A DNA stretch of 64,000 nt from Microvelia longipes (GCA_018340805.1 JACMZG010001871.1:37456-101455); one strand, 5' to 3'; counted from the stretch's first letter, positions 48,881 to 61,069 are shown. Notes: generated by a model not told the origin, from the letters alone. Made by a program: numbers and translations.

Positions 48881-49578
48881 TGTTACATAGATGGTTCATC
48901 CGTGAGTAGGAACAGTTTTGTTTTGATTTAAGTTTGGGGACCTATCACTAGAGTTTGAAAGCGCTAGTAGTAAAAATATATTTGCTCTATTCTCTAACTA
49001 GATTGGCGTAGTATGTTTTAAAATACAAAAGTTGCCAATCGTTTAGTAAATAAAGTAACAAAGTCTGGTGCTGTAGTATTTGCGATGTATTTTGTTTTTC
49101 AAAATGGCGGTGTAAAATCAAACAATTCATTCATCAAAACATGAATATGCTTGGGGGTGTGTCATAATAACGGCGAAATATAGTAATTGTAATTTTATTC
49201 ACCTAATGGGTGTCCGAAAAGAATAAACTATTAGATTACTAAGCAGTGTTGTAGTTAATGAAGTCGCACAAGACCTAAAAAAATTTGATCTCTTACTGGT
49301 CGATCTCTTCGTACGGTTTAGCGCTTACCAAAAATATGAAAACGAAACACCAAATGTGTGTACCCGGCTAATAGTTGACAGCGTGGTAAAATATACAGGG
49401 AGCCATTGAAGGTTTTTCTGGATGTTAACCTCAGGCGTTAGTTCAAATCGGACAACCTGATAGGTTCTTACATATTTTCCCCCTTCAATGATTTTTATGT
49501 GTTAACTTAGAAGTTATTTTACTGACAAGTATCGATTTTTAGTTCTTTGTTAATGTGGTATATCACAATTAAGCAGAT
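48881..49578. other. No recognised feature
   Basis: Mixed composition up to the gap; no gene recognised. Confidence 0.3.
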
Positions 49579-50047
49579 NNNNNNNNNNNNNNNNNNNNNN
49601 NNNNNNNNNNNNNNNNNNNNNNNNNNNNNNNNNNNNNNNNNNNNNNNNNNNNNNNNNNNNNNNNNNNNNNNNNNNNNNNNNNNNNNNNNNNNNNNNNNNN
49701 NNNNNNNNNNNNNNNNNNNNNNNNNNNNNNNNNNNNNNNNNNNNNNNNNNNNNNNNNNNNNNNNNNNNNNNNNNNNNNNNNNNNNNNNNNNNNNNNNNNN
49801 NNNNNNNNNNNNNNNNNNNNNNNNNNNNNNNNNNNNNNNNNNNNNNNNNNNNNNNNNNNNNNNNNNNNNNNNNNNNNNNNNNNNNNNNNNNNNNNNNNNN
49901 NNNNNNNNNNNNNNNNNNNNNNNNNNNNNNNNNNNNNNNNNNNNNNNNNNNNNNNNNNNNNNNNNNNNNNNNNNNNNNNNNNNNNNNNNNNNNNNNNNNN
50001 NNNNNNNNNNNNNNNNNNNNNNNNNNNNNNNNNNNNNNNNNNNNNNN
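49579..50047. other. Assembly gap (469 N)
   Basis: A run of N; frames that cross it are meaningless. Confidence 1.
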
Positions 50048-51050
50048 GGTTAAGTGCAAAAAACAAGAGCGATTATAAACTAGGAGCCAGAAAATTTATT
50101 TTATTCACGTAACGTTTATCTTTAGCTCTATTTTTCTCTTTCATCGTTTTTTTTTTTCTCTTAGATATTTTATTTTGTCAATATGCAGATTATATTTGTC
50201 AAACATAATAAATAAGTGTAAAAAGGTAATATCAGTACCTTATAGCAATATATTATAAAACTACTTATAAGTTATTATTTAAATATGTAATTAACAAGTT
50301 GTATCTACGTTTAGTTTTAAGCTATCAGTTGACATAAAACAGTTGGTACATTAAGCCATAAAGCAAGAAGAACACGAAGAACAAACTATATATGTAAACC
50401 GATCAAAACAAACATCTTTACAAAAAACTATGTCATTTAGGTTATTTTCTATGATATAAATCATGCTTTTTACTTTTTGGTTTTTTTTATTCTTAAAATG
50501 CTATTTCAGACAGACTATCGTTTTGTTATAAAATGATAATATAGTTTTTGTCAGGTTGCTTTTACCTATTGGTGTTGTTCATACTTTTATAGAAATAGTA
50601 ATTATTGGGTTTTCAAGGCACGTAAGATTTTTGTCCTAGTGATATATTTTTATTTTTGAAAATAGATAGTCGATATATGTCAAAAAATAACTTATGATTT
50701 AAGTTGATAAAGATTAAAATGTATGATTGCAAAGTTTTGTTTTTATGTAGAGTATATAGAGAGGACGTTAATTAAATAAGCTTATACTGTAAATAAAAGT
50801 TACAAATTAAGTACATAGTTGTAAATTGTGACTTAGGCACATCGACATTGAATTCCGTTGGACGTACTTTTTATCAGACGGTTATCGAAAGAGCGATAGA
50901 AGAAAGTTCAGAAATACAGATTTGACAGGATCGCATCGTTCCCGCGAATCTTCGCGCAAGAACTTTCGAACTCTAAAAATGGCACCAAAATCTTCCCCGG
51001 CGTCAGGCACTTGCGCGAACAAATATTATAAAAATGTTGGCGCGGTGGTC
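50048..51050. other. AT-rich sequence, then a GC-richer stretch
   Basis: The stretch 50845-51060 is rich in CG and has a 91-codon frame start at 50922, but the later part of that frame lies in a known inverted-repeat element, so it is not called as a gene. Confidence 0.35.
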
Positions 51051-51054
51051 CGCA

Positions 51055-51380
51055 TGTCGGGCGAATTTCTTTTAGGATGTGTGTTTCCGTGCTTAATAAC
51101 TCATTTCTTGCTTAAACTTCCGGACCTAAGCCTAAGGAGTTACTCAATTGTCAAACACTACTCGCAACTCATTTTTTCTTTATTTTTCATGCGCTAAATC
51201 CTTTAAAGATAAACATTAACTAAGCTGCTAATTTTAGAGGCATAGATTTGTATTACCAAGTTGACAATTATGCGCACTTCCTTTGAAAAATACAGACAAA
51301 ATGAGTTACGAGCAGTGCTTGACAATTGAGTAACTGCTTAAGTTCTAAAGCATGAAACGGAACCTTAAGCAAGAAATGGG
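51055..51380. mobile_element. Remnant of the 27-kb inverted-repeat element
   Basis: It shares GGGCGAATTTC, GTGTTTCCGTGCT and CCATTTCTTGCTT-type blocks with 27215-27280, and ATGAGTTACGAGCAGTGC then TTGACAATTGAGTAACTGC with 27501-27540. The arms are inverted around 51200-51290. Confidence 0.7.
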
Positions 51381-51394
51381 TTGAATCGAAACTT

Positions 51395-51920
51395 GGTTAA
51401 CTTATTTATTACGTAATGGTTTACACTTGTATCGAATTTCAACTCAATTAGACCATTTTCCGATTTTTCAATTTTTTAAAACACGTATACAAGTAATTTA
51501 ATAAAAATTGAACTAATGCTGATAATGTGATGAAACTTGGCACATATATTAGTCTTATACATGGCTACATGCGTGCTATATTTCAATCAGATCGCATCAT
51601 TTTTCCGCGTTTTATGATTTTTCGAAATTTTTGCCGAGTCATTATTGCAGGTTAATAAAGTCATAAACAACTTATTTTCCGAATAGCACAACTACAGTGG
51701 TAAACTGATTTTTGTACAAAGTTTCAACTCTCTAGCATAAATACACCAGGAGCTACGATGATAACAAACAGAACACACATACACACAGACAACTTTGTAA
51801 AAAACCACTTAAAAGTCCTTAAAACACCTGAAACGGATAATTCCGGTGACATCCCGGTTTCGGATTTTTCGCAAACACAATACCTTTCCTATATACCTAC
51901 GGTATAAATGAAGAAAAGTG
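51395..51920 (+). repeat. Dispersed repeat family F, end-B two thirds
   Basis: It contains GAAACTTGGTTAACTTATTT, ATAATGTGATGAAACTTGGC, CCAGGAGCTACGATGATAAC, CATCCCGGTTTCGGATTTTT and TATATACCTACGGTATAAA. Confidence 0.88.
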
Positions 51921-52549
51921 AAAAAAGAAGATACTAATGTATTAGTTTGCCTCCAAATTTACAGGACCTGCGCAGTTAATGTAATGATTGTAACATTTTT
52001 AGGTTTTGAACCAAGCATGTGGAGTTCTTATTCTTGGTTTTTGTACCAAAAATGTGCGTTCTTGGTTTTTGACACGTTTTTGACGATTCTTCTTTTTTTT
52101 TGTTTCGATGGGGTCACTTTGTTAAATGGCAAATCGATCATCCCCTTCATTCAAGATCCTATAGCCGATCTCCTATGCATTTATTTTATCGAACACCCAC
52201 CATAATTTGAGTCTAAATGGACAGTAAACATCGAGTGTAGTAAAAAAGTTTAAATGATTTGAAACGAAAGTTAAAAGAAGTGAAAATGGAAGAGGTTTCA
52301 AGAGAAAACAATTTACTTGACAGGTTAAACAATAACCGCTTAGTTTTCTCTCGGCTGTCACATCCGTCCCTATTAAACTGTCAAACCATCATCTTTTTAA
52401 CTACTGTAGATGACTCAGCACATCTATGTTTAGATTTGATTTAAATGATTTAACAAACATAAAGGATTTAGATAATTTTTGACCTTTTGTGTTCTATTTG
52501 TCTATGCATTGCTCTAAAATGATATTAGTATAAAAATGATCATACTTGG
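51921..52549. other. Repeat-like sequence with no recognised gene
   Basis: The part 51975-52190 resembles 26715-26890 (TAATGATTGTAAC, then TCATTCAAGAT(C/A)), so it is probably repetitive. A frame at 52259-52444 is not recognised. Confidence 0.35.
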
Positions 52550-52680
52550 TTCCATAGAGGGGGCATAGCTTGTCTCATTACATAGGCCTGACACATCTTT
52601 TCGGGGCTCTGTGTTACCTCATTGAAACCTCCAGTAAGAGTGAGTTAAGGTTAAAATAAATCAAATGTTTTGTTATTTTC
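52550..52680 (-). mobile_element. MITE-B fragment
   Basis: It contains CCATAGAGGGGGCATAGC, GGGGCTCTGTGTTACCTC and GAGTGAGTTAAGGTTAAAAT. Confidence 0.75.
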
Positions 52681-53079
52681 CACGGTTCTTCGACTTTTAG
52701 TCTCTCAAAGACGTCGTATCGACTTCGAACTGGGTTTATTCGATTTAGCGCCTTATTAAATAACTAAGAATCTTTTTCGAGGAGATAAATAACAACCTTG
52801 AATTTCAACAATTTCTTAAAAAAATGGATGACTCAGCAAACAGGGTTAATGACGTCACACGACCTGGTATTTAATTGGGATCGTGTCCTTCCCATGGTTA
52901 TTATTTGTACCAAGCTTGATAAAAAAATGTTTTTCGCCGTTCAAAAGGTATCCGCTAGAAATACATGCATATACGTATACTACTAATACATATACATATA
53001 CTATACATATACATATGTATACTTTATACTTTACATATATTTAAATAGTTTAGTTTTATTTAATAGTTTATAATGATTA

Positions 53080-53805
53080 GTCAAGAGCTGCCCTGAAAAA
53101 ATGTGACTCTTTTTTGTGACTAATTTTTGTACTACTTTAAACTAAATTTGTCTGAAATATTCCTTAAATTATAAACAAAAAACATTCCACCTATCCATAA
53201 TAAAGCCCTTCATATGACTGCGCATGCTCAAAAACTTAGAAAATTGCACACATTTCAGTTTTCTGGAAATAAGTGATAATCAGTGAGTCGTGTGCAAAAC
53301 ATGAAAAGAACATTTTTAAAGCTGAAAAAATGTTCTATAAACGAGTGTTTAATCATCAAAATCGGATGACTGCAACCAAAGTTAAGGCTCTTTCAAAAAC
53401 ACTAAAAAATTGGTTAATTTATGCAAAGTCAGCGAATTTCTTTGGAAAAATACTGACTTTTTGTGTATTTTTTTGACCATTTAACAAATGTCATAACTTA
53501 AGTTGTATCGGATTTTGACGAAAAAACAAAATTTCATCAGCAAATTTTATCTGCTTTAAAAATGGGTTTCTCTTCATGTTTCGCATACGACCTACAGGGA
53601 ACCACTTATTACAAGGAAACTGGTATTCGTGCGATTTTTTAATATTTAAAAAAATTAAATGAGAGAGCGCATTTATATGAAGGGCTTCCACACTGAATAG
53701 GCAGACTATGCTTTTCCTTTATAATTAAACCTCTTTGTATATTTTCAGAAATATTTTGTTTGAAATAGTAAAAATGATGCACATTTTTAGGCCTAGCTCT
53801 TGGAC
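53080..53805. mobile_element. Family E foldback element, complete copy with TA flanks
   Basis: Ends GTCAAGAGCTGCCCTGAAAA and TTTTTAGGCCTAGCTCTTGGAC are inverted repeats, flanked by TA at 53078-53079 and 53806-53807. The body is largely palindromic (GCATAGTCTGCC-type blocks on the right, decayed on the left; ATGAAGGGCTT and AAGCCCTTCAT). TA flanks suggest a Tc1/mariner-type mover. Confidence 0.75.
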
Positions 53806-54290
53806 TAGATTACTTTATTGTTTTTTTTTATTTCTTTATTTTAAGTTGGTTAATTAGATTAATTGATAAAGTAATGTATAATTATTAGAATATTATTTAA
53901 AAAAATAATGTATATTTACACTACAGGTTAGTTATACTTCCCTAACGAAAGGAATACTATAAATAAGAATAAAGAAAATAAAATAACGAGTAAATAAATA
54001 AGAATAAGATAAAATAAATAAAACTTATTTTAATATACAAAATAAGTGTATAATAATAATTATACACCGGAGGTGGTTTAATTAATTTGTTCATAGTTCA
54101 ACCATTAAAGATAGTGGTTAAATTATTTAAACTCAGTCAGTTTTTATTAAAGTAGTCCTCCGGTAAAATTTAGCCAACCAAAGTCGAACTACTATGTCGA
54201 AATACAATTTAAGAATTGCAAAAACCTTGAAAGCAAATTCTGTAAGATGTACCCAATACTGAGGAAGAAAAAAGAAACACAAGACATAGA
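53806..54290. other. No recognised feature
   Basis: AT-rich; no gene seen. Confidence 0.3.
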
Positions 54291-54298
54291 TCTCTAAT

Positions 54299-54844
54299 CT
54301 TAGAATAATACTATATATAAAAGGAGCACTACTGATAACACTGGTGCACCTAAGTAATGCTGCCACCCTAAAAGTATACAATTTTCTACAAAAAAGTTGG
54401 CAATACTTCCGGTTTCTGAATTATTATGTTTTATTATTATAATGATTGATTATTTATAAAATACTAATATAAATATCGGTGCATTACAATATTTAAAGCA
54501 TTTTAAATTGTAGTTTAAAGTATTTATTAAAATTATATTAATAGTAGTCCTCGTCAACTAAATGTAGATTCTTGTATTCCGCCACCCTTTTGCCATCTAA
54601 GACCAGTTTTATTAAATACTCTGCAGGTGTTTTAAGTTATTATATTTGTGCTTTACGATCTTTCTTCATTAATAGATATTTATGACACATATTTAAAATA
54701 ATGTTTGTTGTCAGGTTGGCAGCATTACTTAGATGCACCAGTCAACCGGCTTTCGTGTTATCAGTGGAATTACATTGTGTTTACGGTCCTGTGCTCCTTC
54801 TATATATAGTATTTATTCTATTTATAGTATAAGTATTCTATAAG
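54299..54844 (-). mobile_element. MITE-A copy 4 with perfect 8-bp target duplication
   Basis: TCTCTAAT lies on both sides (54291-54298 and 54845-54852). The left end is CTTAGAATAATACTATATA; the right end is extended by a ~20-bp local duplication (TATTTATTCTATTTATAG...). This is the best evidence that the family belongs to hAT or another 8-bp-duplicating group. Confidence 0.88.
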
Positions 54845-54852
54845 TCTCTAAT

Positions 54853-56605
54853 GCTCCACTTATAAGTGGTTATCAACCTTTATACAAAAAAATAAGGGAT
54901 TGTCCTATGGAAAGAATCAACGATTGGATCGGTAATGTTTTTTGGCGTTGAATTGAATAAAACCGGTTTGAAGTCAATAAGACTACCTAAGGTGACGAAA
55001 AAGTGGATAAAACCCAGTAAATTACTGGAAACCCTCAGTTTATGACAGTCAATAAACATAAAATCCGAGTAAGCTGTCGATTCCGATGTTTTTTTTGGTG
55101 CTCTGAGCTCAATGAAAACGGTCCGGAGTACTTTTCCTATATACCCATAGAAGTGGTAAAGGAAAAGAAAAAATATACAAATTAATTTTCTTTTATCATA
55201 ACCAAGTTATAAAACTTGGTCATAATAAAAAAACTTTAAATATAGTACAACATTAATCTTTAATAATCTATAAAGCTCTATAACTAAATAAATAAATTAC
55301 TAACATTTAATGACTAATGTTGAGATGAACAGACTAATTAACTATTGACATATACAAAGTAAATGAATGTATGCGTAATGTTATTGTTTACGTTTTAAAG
55401 GCTCAGTGTTGCCATGACCACAGGTTTGATCGATAGAACTAAATACAGAGCTAAGTTTAGTCAGTTGGTCACCTAGGTTAATAGTAACTTGTTTTACCTT
55501 TAACTCTCAGTTATAGTGTTAAATGAATTCTAACTAACTTCGATCTCGAATTTATAGTAAAGAATTAATTTAATTTAGTTTGATTTGTGTTATTTATGTG
55601 TATTTTGTTATTTTCGTTCTTTCAAAGTATTAAAAAATTGAAAGTAAAGTTAGTCTTTTTCTTTATAAAGTGCTACATTAATACTTTACTAAATAATTAA
55701 TAAGTATTATATTAATTATAAGTTTTAATTACTTATATGAAATACTAAAAAGTAAATAAAATCCACTATTAGTCAAAAGTGTTTATACATTTTTTTTAAT
55801 ATACTTAGTACATTTATACTGGATAAAATAAAAAATTAATATACTATAATACATAAATAAATAATTAATACACTGATAATAGTAAATGCGAAATTAATTA
55901 TTTTAAAATTATCAAAAATAAATGTATACTCTGTAAATGATAAATATACAGAATACAAATTTAAAAATATATACTACATCTTTGGATTTATTGAACTTCA
56001 TAAAATTAAATAAAACTGACAATAGTTAACGGTTTTATGTATTTTTAATTCATTAAGTGCATTTATACTTGATGTAAATAAACAATAAGCATACTATAGG
56101 AGGTAAATAAATAATAAACTTTCTTATTATAGAAAAAGCGAGCTAAATTAAAACAATGATAAAAAAATATATACCTAGTAAATGATAATATACTGTATAC
56201 AAATAAGATATATATACATAATATACACTATATGTTTTAATGTATTATAAATAATTCAAGATATTTTTAACATTTCAATTAAAAATATGAAGTTTTGAGT
56301 TAATTACATCATTTTGAGTTAATTATTTCCTATATTTATACTAATATGAATGATAAACATACCAAATAATAATAACAAATTACAAAAAATAAAACGAATA
56401 ATAATAACAAATAAGAAGTATAAATATATAAAAACTGACGTAATATATACTAACAAACAAAAAGTATAATAAACAAAAATATTTTAAATATGTAATAACT
56501 ATGGTAAAAACATAACAAGAAGTACTAAATTAATAACAATTAATATAAAAAAAAAAAAAACAAGAAATATAATACAAAGCAAATAAAATATTAGTTGAGA
56601 TAAGT
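54853..56605. other. AT-rich sequence with a family F end trace
   Basis: The segment 55125-55170 has ACTTTTCCTATATACCCATA and GGAAAAG, a short family F end. No gene is recognised. Confidence 0.35.
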
Positions 56606-56609
56606 AGGC

Positions 56610-56885
56610 ACAATTAATTTGAGACCATTAATTTGATAAGACTAATAATTTGAGTTGACTAATAATTTCAGTTGACTAATAATTTCAGATTAATAATTTG
56701 AGTTGACTAATAATTTCAGACTAATAATTTCAGACTAATAATTTGAGTTGACTAATAATTTGACAACTAATTTGAGACCAATAATTTGAGTTGACTTATA
56801 ATTTGACAACTAATTTGAGTAGACTAATAATTTGAGACCAATAATTTGAGTTGACTAATAATTTGACAACTAATTTGAGTCATAC
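56610..56885. repeat. 14-17-bp tandem repeat
   Basis: Units such as AGTTGACTAATAATTTC/G and AGACTAATAATTTC alternate irregularly. Confidence 0.85.
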
Positions 56886-57284
56886 ATATGATATAAACAT
56901 AATATTGTAAATACTAAAAATAAAAATTACTTTATACTAAATTATAACTTTTTAAATATATTTCATATTAAATAAACTAAATAACGCAAATAAATGTAGG
57001 TAGTATAAATAATTTCTTATTTATACAAAAATTAATAAGAAATATTGCTAATAACTTAAAATGAAATCATATATACTAAATGAATAATAAATATTGATGT
57101 GTCAAAATAAATTATTGTTTTAGAGGATTGAAAGCATTGGGATTGGATGAATAGAAGTGATAATTGCTTGATTTGAACACTTTATAGGGAATCAGGGAAT
57201 CATTGTTTTTACGTGAGTGTAAAGACGAACATTAACGAATTTTTACAAACGTAATTCGCTTAAAAGAGTCGAGAGTGGTATAGA

Positions 57285-57882
57285 GATAAAATAAAGATAG
57301 AATATAGTGAATCTATTCCACTATAAAATAGAATATAGTGAATATATTCCACTATAAGATAGAATATAGTGAATTTATTTGACTATAAGATAGGACATAG
57401 TGAATCTATTCAACTATAAGATAGAAGTGAATCTATTCCACTATAAGATAGACTCTAGTGAATCTATTCCACTATAAGATAGAATCTAGTGAATCTATTC
57501 CACTATAAGATAGAGTATAGTGAATCTATTCAACTATAAGATAGAATATAGTGAATCTATTCCACTATAAGATAAATATAGTGAATCTATTCCACTATAA
57601 CATAAAATCTAGTGAATCTATTCAACTATAAGATAGAAGTGAATCTAATCCACTATAAGATAGAATCTAGTGAATCTATTCAACTATAAGATAGAATATA
57701 GTGGATCTAATCCACTATAAGATAGAATATAGTGAATCTATTCCACTATAAGATAGAATATTGTGAATCTATTCGACTATAAGATAGACATAGTGAATCT
57801 ATTCCACTATAAGATAGAATATAGTGAATTTATTCCACTATAAGATAGAATATAGTGAATCTATTCACTATAAGATAGAATG
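57285..57882. repeat. 31-bp minisatellite, about 19-20 copies, upstream of the kinase exon
   Basis: The unit GAATATAGTGAATCTATTCC followed by ACTATAAGATA contains an imperfect palindrome (TATAGTG...CACTATA). The array ends ~445 bp before the kinase start codon. Confidence 0.95.
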
Positions 57883-58276
57883 TAATAATTAAAATTTGGA
57901 TTAATGTGGATTCACGAAGCATTTATAGTTGCAGCGTTTAAAAAGTCTAATGACCTTTGGAAAATTTGTTGTAATTGTAAATTGGACAAATATCAAAGAA
58001 AGATGTAAAAATGTAATAAAATTGATAAATATGTTAAAGTTAACAATAAAAAATTAGTGCGGGAAAGAATAACAAAAATATTCAAAACACCATGCACGAA
58101 AACATTCATTAAAATTAATTTTTAGTGGTAAACAAACTTAAAAGAAAAGTTTAAAATAGATTAAAGTATATAAATTTAAAAATAAGTGATTTAAAAGACA
58201 GATTTAAATTGATTTATAAATTAAAAGTTTTTTATTTATCCATAAATTGTTATTTGTGAATTTCAAGTAAGTAGCG
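57883..58276. other. AT-rich sequence upstream of the kinase start
   Basis: The kinase promoter or 5' UTR presumably lies here or in the flanking array. No core promoter motif can be singled out in such AT-rich DNA. Confidence 0.35.
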
Positions 58277-58330
58277 ATGAATGAGAGAAGTGAAAAGTGC
58301 GAAGTGAATAATGTGCAAGAGTTTTCATGA
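58277..58330 (+). promoter_or_regulatory. Upstream ORF overlapping the kinase start codon
   Basis: An ATG at 58277 opens a 17-codon frame whose TGA (58328-58330) overlaps the ATGATG of the kinase start. A second short frame starts at 58281, and a third at 58311 runs through the start in another frame. If this segment is in the mature 5' UTR, such a stop/start overlap could lower initiation or make it depend on reinitiation. Whether it is transcribed cannot be seen from the sequence. Confidence 0.35.
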
Positions 58331-58430
58331 TGAACCGATACATCCAATTAAATCAGTTAGGTGATGGAACCTATGGAAGCGTTGTGTTGGGACAAAGGAT
58401 AGATACGGGAGAAAAAGTTGCTATAAAAAG
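58330..58430 (+). CDS. MAK/CILK1-like (RCK family) protein kinase, first coding exon (partial gene)
   Basis: The exon encodes 33 residues plus two bases of codon 34. It begins MNRY, then shows the glycine-rich ATP loop GDGTYGSV at residues 11-18 and the ATP-anchoring lysine in VAIK at residue 33. The MNRY start and exact loop and lysine spacing are typical of the RCK kinases MAK and CILK1 (ICK), serine/threonine kinases that control ciliary length and intraflagellar transport. The exon ends in AG followed by GTTAGT, a good splice donor, in phase 2. Two ATGs are adjacent (58327 and 58330); I chose the second because family members start MNRY. No downstream exon was found up to 64000, so the first intron exceeds 5.5 kb. 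It contains a 106-bp array, a palindromic transposon and a family F copy. MAK and CILK1 cannot be separated from this exon. The family call is strong; the function is inferred from the family. Confidence 0.88.
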
Positions 58431-58476
58431 GTTAGTATTAGTTAAGTCACAATATGTATTCAATGACCGTTTTGTA

Positions 58477-60795
58477 TGATCCAAAGAGTCTTATACTCCT
58501 AATACTGTAGTATAAGTATACTAGTATACTATAAGTCTTTGGTATGACCTTATATGAGTCATTTAAATAATCGTTTTATATGATGGGTCAATCCATATCA
58601 AGTGTCCCAGACTTGGGTGCTCTAAAAAAATAGATTTTGATAATTATTTTGCTATTGATACCCATATCTATGGTGAGTAAAAAATGACCAATATAAATTT
58701 TTTATGGTCACCCGTTCTTTTTTTATGGTCACTTTTATGGTCCTCCGACCCTGAAATTTAGTGATTTTTGACCTTCAGATAAGCAGCCGATACTCGGTTC
58801 TCGCTTGTACTACAGCAAAAATATGAACGGATCTGTTTAAAGCAAGCTTTGAGCTACATTTGGCCCTTTGACACTTTTACTCTATGACCGCTCCTTTGGG
58901 GGGCAATGGGGGCTCCAAATTTTCGGGTTTCTTAAAAAAATATGGAAAATTTTAACATTTTTTTATAATATGAAGAAATCTGAATTAAGACCTCCCAATT
59001 TTTTAGGAGTTACTTACTTTTAGACAAGCAATCAAAAATTTTCAAAGCATTATTATAATTCGTTTATGAGCTATGATTTTTTGAAAATCCTTTTTTTAAT
59101 TTTTAGTCATTTTTGCCTTCAATATCTCCCTTGGACATGTATACTTTTTAATAAAAATCATATCACAAAGACCCCTTACCAGTGTCAACATAAACCACCA
59201 AAAACATTTTTGTGTATTTGCCCACAAGCAAAGTTATAGCTAAATCATGTTTGTGTGATATTCCAAATATTAAACAAATATATATTTTTTTTTAATGTGA
59301 AGAAATCTAAATTAAGTACTCCCAATTAATTTTTTTTTGGATATTTTGAAAATTACACATACATGATTAAGCTATAACTTTGCTTGTGGGCAAATACACA
59401 AGAATTTTTTTCGTGGTTAATGTTGACACTGGTAAGGGGTCTTTGTGATATGATTTTTATTAAAAAGTATACATGTCCAAGGGAGATATTGAAGGTCAAA
59501 AATGACCAAAAATTAAAAAATTTGGATTTTCAAAAAATCATAGCTCATAAACGAATTATATTAATGCTTTGAAAATCTTGTTGATTGCTTGTCTTAAAGT
59601 AAGTAACTCCTAAAAAATTGGGAGTACTTAATTTAGATTTCTTCACATTAAAAAAAATATATATTTGTTTAATATTTGGAATATCACACAAACATGATTT
59701 AGCTATAACTTTGCTTGTGGGCAAATACACAAAATGTTTTTGGTGGTTTATGTTGACACTGGTAAGGGGTCTTTGTGATATGATTTTTATTAAAAAGTAT
59801 ACATGTCCAAGGGAGATATTGAAGGTCAAAAATGACTAAAAATTAAAAAAATATGGATTTTCAAAAAAATCATAGCTCATAAACGAATTATAATAATGCT
59901 TTGAAAATTTTGTTGATTGCTTGTCTTAAAGTAAGTAACTCCTAAAAAAATTGGGAGCTCTTAATTCAGATTTCTTCATATTATAAAAAATGTTAAAATT
60001 TTCATATATTTTTAAGAAACCCTAAAATTTGGAGCCCCCATTGCCCCCCAAAGGAGCGGTCATAGAGTAAAAGTGTCAAAGGGCCAAATGTAGCTCAAAG
60101 CTTGCTTTAAACAGATCCGTTCATATTTTTGCTGTAGTACAAGCGAGAACCGAGTATCGGCTGCTTATCTGAAGGTCAAAAATCACTAAATTTCAGGGTC
60201 GGAGGACCATAAAAGTGACCATAAAAAAAGAACGGGTGACCATAAAAAATTTATATTGGTCATTTTTTACTCACCATAGATATGGGTATCAATAGCAAAA
60301 TAATTATCAAAATCTATTTTTTTAGAGCACCTTTTTTTATTTTTTTTGGGACACTTGATATGGATTGACCCTGATCCAAAGAGCCTTATACTCCTAATAC
60401 TGTAGTATAAGTATACTAGTGTAGTATAAGTCTCTTTGGTATGACCTTATAAGAGTCATTTAAATAATCGTTTTGTATGATCCAAAGAGTCTTTTACTCC
60501 TAAACTGTAGTATAAGTACACTAGTATAGTATAAGTCTCTTTGGTATGACCTTATGTGAGTCATTTAAATAATTGGTTTGTATGATCCAAAGAGTCTTAT
60601 ACTCCTAATACTGTAGTATAAGTACACTAGTATAGTATAAGTCTCTTTGGTATGACCTTATGTGAGTCATTTAAATAATTGGTTTGTATGATCCAAAGAG
60701 TCTTATACTCCTAATACTGTAGTATAAGTATACTAGTGTAGTATAAGTCTCTTTGGTATGACCTTATGTGAGTCATTTAAGTAATGGTTTTGTAC
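58477..60795. repeat. 106-bp intronic tandem repeat, 5 copies, split by a transposon
   Basis: Copies start TGATCCAAAGAGTCTTAT at 58477, 60372, 60478, 60583 and 60689 and contain ACTGTAGTATAAGTA and TATAGTATAAGTCTCTTTGG. The element at 58585-60371 separates the first copy from the other four. Confidence 0.93.
58585..60371. mobile_element. 1787-bp palindromic (long-TIR) DNA transposon with TGAT target duplication
   Basis: Arms of about 740 bp (58585-59330 and ~59630-60371) are nearly perfect inverted repeats beginning GGGTCAATCCATATCAAG and ending CTTGATATGGATTGACCC. The centre holds a third, direct copy of ~310 bp of the right arm (59340-59650). TGAT occurs on both sides (58581-58584, 60372-60375), and neighbouring tandem copies show the unoccupied sequence TATGATCCAAAG. 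There is no transposase: the frames at 59384, 59545 and 59618 are arm translations. A 4-bp duplication and GGGTCA ends would fit Sola-like transposons, by memory only. Confidence 0.92.
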
Positions 60796-60879
60796 GACCC
60801 CGTAAAAAACGATAATATCGTTATTCAGTTTATGATAATCGTTTGCTGACTACGATGGAAAAAATATTGCCTTAAATTA

Positions 60880-60990
60880 TTCTTAGAGGAGGTTTCAATG
60901 AGGTTACACAGAGCCCCTGGGAGCCCAAAAGATGTTTTAAGCTTCTCAATATATTAATATGGGCTAAGAGCCCCAAAAAGGAGTAAAGTC
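60880..60990 (+). mobile_element. MITE-B fragment
   Basis: It has GAGGAGGTTTCAATGAGG, TTACACAGAGCCCCTGGGAG and AAGATGTTTTAAGC, without termini. Confidence 0.72.
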
Positions 60991-61069
60991 AGTCTAAATA
61001 AGTATCATATCAGATCATCTTAACTAAGTGGTGAAGTTGATCTGATATGGTGAGGAAAATTTTCAAAAA

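Noticed and set aside
49547..50066. Frames crossing the N run
   Set aside because: They consist of unknown residues and are an artefact of the gap.
52259..52444. 61-residue plus frame
   Set aside because: The N-terminal part looks protein-like but no family was recognised, and the upstream sequence resembles a dispersed repeat.
59384..59839. Three frames in the palindromic element
   Set aside because: They are arm sequence read on either strand and repeat one another. No transposase motif is present.
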